In this document: positions 61,953-64,000 of the stretch, in pieces
Layout of the letters: the number at the start of each line of letters is the position of its first letter
Position numbering within the stretch: position 1 is the first letter of the stretch
Origin: Solirubrobacter sp963724195
Lineage (GTDB): Bacteria; Actinomycetota; Thermoleophilia; Solirubrobacterales; Solirubrobacteraceae
DNA: 64,000 bases
Assembly: GCA_963724195.1 (NCBI GenBank)
Contig: CAVRTQ010000007.1
Span: 62,001-126,000 of the forward strand
Reading direction: 5' to 3'
Translations under genes and position numbers: made by a program
The notes under the pieces: generated by a model
Database searches by the model: none
What the model saw: only the letters and a program-made list of their open reading frames with translations
What the model was told of the DNA's origin: nothing

Positions 61953-62521
61953 GCCCGATCGTCCTTGCCACCCGCAACGCGCACAAGGTGCGCGAGTTCG
62001 AGCGCCTGCTCCCGGGCGTGGCCATCGCGCCGCTGCCCGACAGCGCACCGACGCCCGAGGAGACCGGCACCACCTACGCCGAGAACGCGCTGATCAAGGC
62101 GCGCAGCGCGGCCCAGGCCACGGGCGAGCCCTCCTTCGCCGACGACTCCGGGATCGAGGCCGAGGCGCTGGACTGGCGGCCAGGCGTCTACACCGCGCGC
62201 TTTGCCGGCCCGGACGCGAGCGACGGCGAGAACCTGGCCAAGCTCCACCGCGAGGCGCCCGCCGGCTCACGGGCGCGGTACGTGTGCGTGATCGCGTACG
62301 TGTCTCCCGACGGGGGCGAGGAGCTGTTCGAGGGGACGTGTGAAGGGACGCTCGCCGAGCAGCCCGCCGGGGGTGGGGGGTTTGGGTACGACCCGCTGTT
62401 CGTGCCGGTGGAGTTCCCGGACCGGACGATGGCGGAGCTGACGGACGAGCAGAAGGACGCGATCTCGCACCGGGGGAAGGCCGCGCGGGCCATGGCGGCC
62501 TGGTTGGGGCGTGGCGCTTAG
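61949..62521 (+). CDS. rdgB: XTP/dITP diphosphatase (RdgB/HAM1)
   Basis: 190 residues. House-cleaning pyrophosphatase of non-canonical purine NTPs. VLATRNAHKVREFERLL, TTYAENALIKARSAA, FADDSGIEAEALDWRPGVYTARFAG, GFGYDPLFVP and SHRGKAARAM are diagnostic. GTG start overlaps the rph stop. Confidence 0.96.
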   Translation: MSPIVLATRNAHKVREFERLLPGVAIAPLPDSAPTPEETGTTYAENALIKARSAAQATGEPSFADDSGIEAEALDWRPGVYTARFAGPDASDGENLAKLHREAPAGSRARYVCVIAYVSPDGGEELFEGTCEGTLAEQPAGGGGFGYDPLFVPVEFPDRTMAELTDEQKDAISHRGKAARAMAAWLGRGA

Positions 62522-62530
62522 ATTTTCGAC

Positions 62531-63025
62531 GCGCTGAGCCCGGGATCGGGTTCAGAACGGCAGCATCGAGGGGGAAGGGAGCGGCGTTTGGGCTCGCGCG
62601 GCGCGAACATCGCCTCCGGGCTCCGCGTGGCACGGTCGGGTTGCCTTGCCGCTCTCAGTCGAGTTACGGGCCACTGACAGTTCGTGGGGCGCCGCGCTCG
62701 TCCGCCGACCTCCTGCGGATCTCGCGGAAACGAACACGCGCTGGAGGGGGTGATGAACAAACGTTCGCCTCGGAGGTGACGTTTGTTCGTCACCCCCTTT
62801 GTTCGAAGCGCGGTCGCGATCGAGCCTGATCGATCGGACGTGGAGCGGTGTGAAGCAACCACAACCGCTCCTCGCGATTTCCGGTGCCCGTAACTTGACC
62901 TGAGAGCGGCACGCCATCCGGCCGTGCCACGCGGAGCTCGGAGCCGGATGTTCGGGCCGGGCGAGCGAAACGCCGCTCCCTTCCCCCTCGGTGAGCCGTT
63001 CCGACCCACGCCCCGCGCTCAGCGC
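62531..63025. repeat. Inverted-repeat element, copy 2 (variable palindromic core)
   Basis: About 495-bp noncoding element filling the 530-bp gap after rdgB. Terminal inverted repeats: 62531-62589 and 62968-63025, with a perfect 23-bp inner block (62567-62589 against 62968-62990) and GAACGGC near the outer part. The core is a 19-bp stem (62746-62764 with 62779-62797, one G-T mismatch). It is colinear with the reverse complement of copy 1 (23232-23560), with extra sequence between the core and each end. No ORF in it is convincing. Confidence 0.8.
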
Positions 63026-63051
63026 CTCGGAAACGTGAACGCCACGCCCCG

Positions 63052-63195
63052 CTACTTCAAATTGATGCCCGCGGCGATGGCGACGGCCAGCGTCACGCCC
63101 GCATACCCGGTGTATCCGGACAACACGAGAATGAGTGCGGTGAGCAGGCAGAGGCCGACGGTGACGATCCACGCGATGCGATTGAGCTGGGACAC
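63052..63195 (-). CDS. Very small two-TM membrane protein
   Basis: 47 residues from GTG 63195: SQLNRIAWIVTVGLCLLTALILVLSGYTGYAGVTLAVAIAAGINLK. Two hydrophobic helices joined by a GYTGYAG turn. Divergent from the gene at 63214 with 18 bp between starts. Below common ORF size limits, but composition is clearly protein-like. Function unknown. Confidence 0.55.
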   Translation of the reverse strand: MSQLNRIAWIVTVGLCLLTALILVLSGYTGYAGVTLAVAIAAGINLK

Positions 63196-63202
63196 GAGTC
63201 CC

Positions 63203-63208
63203 TATTGT
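63203..63208 (+). promoter_or_regulatory. -10 element, leaderless start at 63214
   Basis: TATTGT with 5 nt to ATG 63214, the closest spacing of the TANNNT set. Confidence 0.45.
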
Positions 63209-63213
63209 CGCGG

Positions 63214-63618
63214 ATGCGGATGAAGTCCTCCCTGACGCCCGAGGTCGCCCTCGCGTACGTGCGCGAGTTGTCGGCGGATGTTCGCGCCGGGATCGTCCTC
63301 GACCCGCGCGGGAACACACTGGCCGGCGCGCCCGAGTTGCACGCCGCCGCCACACGCCTGCTCGCCGCGCGCCCACACGCGCGCGAGCTCCACGGCGTCG
63401 GCGAAAACGGGTCCCAGGTGTTCGTGATCCGAGACGACGAACGAGCGATCGTCGTGGTCACGGGCCGGCACGCGCTGCCCCGCGTGATCCGGCGGGATAT
63501 GCGGACCGTCCTGTCCGGAAACGGGGGAACGAGTGGTCAAGAAGTCCCCTTTGAGCGCCTCGATCCGGGCCTCGTGACCCCCCTTCTGACAGCAGTCGCT
63601 GACGCTTTTCGGCCCTAG
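63214..63618 (+). CDS. Hypothetical protein, possibly roadblock/LC7-like
   Basis: 134 residues. LTPEVALAYVRELSADVRAGIVLDPRGNTLAGAPELHAAATRLLAA then VFVIRDDERAIVVVTGRHALP. Alternating helix and strand with a central D-P-R-G-N turn is compatible with a roadblock/LC7 fold, but no signature is decisive. A terminator follows. Confidence 0.65.
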   Translation: MRMKSSLTPEVALAYVRELSADVRAGIVLDPRGNTLAGAPELHAAATRLLAARPHARELHGVGENGSQVFVIRDDERAIVVVTGRHALPRVIRRDMRTVLSGNGGTSGQEVPFERLDPGLVTPLLTAVADAFRP

Positions 63619-63655
63619 AGCGTGGTTTCTCGGACAGAATTTGGCCGTCGGATTG

Positions 63656-63674
63656 CCGCAAATTGCGGGTTTTT
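63656..63674 (+). terminator. Hairpin plus T-run terminator before HU
   Basis: CCGCAA-A-TTGCGG (63656-63668) followed by G and five T residues (63670-63674). Ends the preceding transcript and separates it from the HU gene. Confidence 0.7.
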
Positions 63675-63760
63675 CCGCTATGGTGCGCCGACCCCGTCCG
63701 AAGCCACTGTTAGCTTCGGGCCTCCACCAGCCCTCCCAGAGGGGATACACAGGAGGACGC

Positions 63761-64000
63761 ATGACGAAGAACGAGTTCGTCGACAAGGTTGCCGAGCAGA
63801 CCGGCTTCAGCAAGAAGGACGCCGGCGCAGCCGTCGACGCGGTGCTGAACTCGATCGAGACTGCTCTTGGCTCGGGCGAGGATGTCAACTTCACCGGGTT
63901 CGGCAAGTTCCATGTCGCAGAGCGGGGCGCTCGTGAGGGTCGCAACCCGCGCACGGGCGAGACGATGACCATCTCCGCCAGCCGGGTGCCGCGCTTCACG
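63761..64000 (+). CDS. HU-family DNA-binding protein (3' end beyond window)
   Basis: First 80 residues of an HU/IHF protein: TKNEFVDKVAEQTGFSKKDAGAAVDAVLNSIETALGSGEDVNFTGFGKFHVAERGAREGRNPRTGE. The G-R-N-P-R-T-G-E turn before the DNA-binding arm is intact. SD AGGAGG at 63751-63756. The last approximately 10-15 residues, or a longer basic tail as in some actinobacterial HupB, lie outside the window. Confidence 0.95.
   Translation, partial: MTKNEFVDKVAEQTGFSKKDAGAAVDAVLNSIETALGSGEDVNFTGFGKFHVAERGAREGRNPRTGETMTISASRVPRFT

Noticed and set aside
62552..63376. 274-residue open frame on the minus strand across repeat copy 2
   Set aside because: It spans the inverted-repeat element and a small membrane gene, shows no family features and is explained by GC skew; the homologous copy 1 does not keep the frame.

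Overview
The window looks like a chromosomal segment of a high-GC actinobacterium, probably class Thermoleophilia (Solirubrobacterales type). The reasons are the very high GC with G/C-ending codons, a CysO-type sulfur carrier with CysM-like cysteine synthase, a MoxR/DUF58/DUF4129/DUF4350 cluster flanked by SpoIIM and RDD genes (an arrangement known from actinobacteria), an ACAD11-like acyl-CoA dehydrogenase, WS/DGAT, and many genes with a TANNNT element only 5-10 nt upstream of the start (leaderless mRNAs). The lineage is inferred from gene content, not from rRNA. No tRNA, rRNA, CRISPR array, prophage or transposase gene was recognised.

Layout. 0-12 kb: mixed housekeeping and lipid genes (FxsA, STAS, Fe-S assembly protein, cold shock protein, WS/DGAT, TauE, permease, acyl-CoA dehydrogenase, M28 peptidase, PLP decarboxylase, IspH, VTT protein). 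11.7-16 kb: a two-gene ClpN-HTH operon with twin operators, two metallophosphoesterases, a class III CoA transferase and a redoxin without its CXXC pair. 16-23 kb: secreted and membrane proteins, two small paralogues, a large SF2 helicase with a membrane hairpin, a SCO1 protein and DUF899. 23.6-26.8 kb: a NarL-type two-component pair, then the sulfur-carrier E1 (rhodanese-ThiF) and CysO. 26.8-34.3 kb: the MoxR cluster. 34.3-41 kb: two ROK regulators followed by a xylose-type ABC transporter operon and a Gfo/Idh/MocA dehydrogenase. 41.4-42.3 kb: a badly corrupted Baeyer-Villiger monooxygenase, divergent from a TetR-MFS operon. 44-57 kb: aminotransferase, matrixin-like protease, CysM, Tat cargo plus TatA, JAMM protease, nadB and an HDAC-like hydrolase. 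57-64 kb: low-complexity zinc-ribbon and SPOR proteins, glycosyltransferase, Flp pilin, rph-rdgB and the start of an HU gene.

Three features stand out. First, noncoding palindromes occur at several sites with the same design, a constant outer frame around a variable but still self-complementary core: a tandem array at 31.1 kb and two copies of a larger inverted-repeat element at 23.2 and 62.5 kb. A different palindrome cluster lies at 45.4-45.8 kb. Second, about fifteen genes are broken, and almost every break is repaired by removing a single inserted base, which points to insertion-biased sequence error more than to gene decay. Third, 41.4-42.3 kb carries a sequencing-adapter-like 14-mer and an A-biased purine tract. 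It should not be treated as reliable sequence.

Functional links: MoeZ, CysO, CysM and the JAMM protease together form a complete sulfur-carrier-dependent cysteine pathway split over two loci. The ABC operon is built from 4-nt stop/start overlaps under a clear promoter. Two candidate Tat-exported proteins sit directly upstream of tatA.
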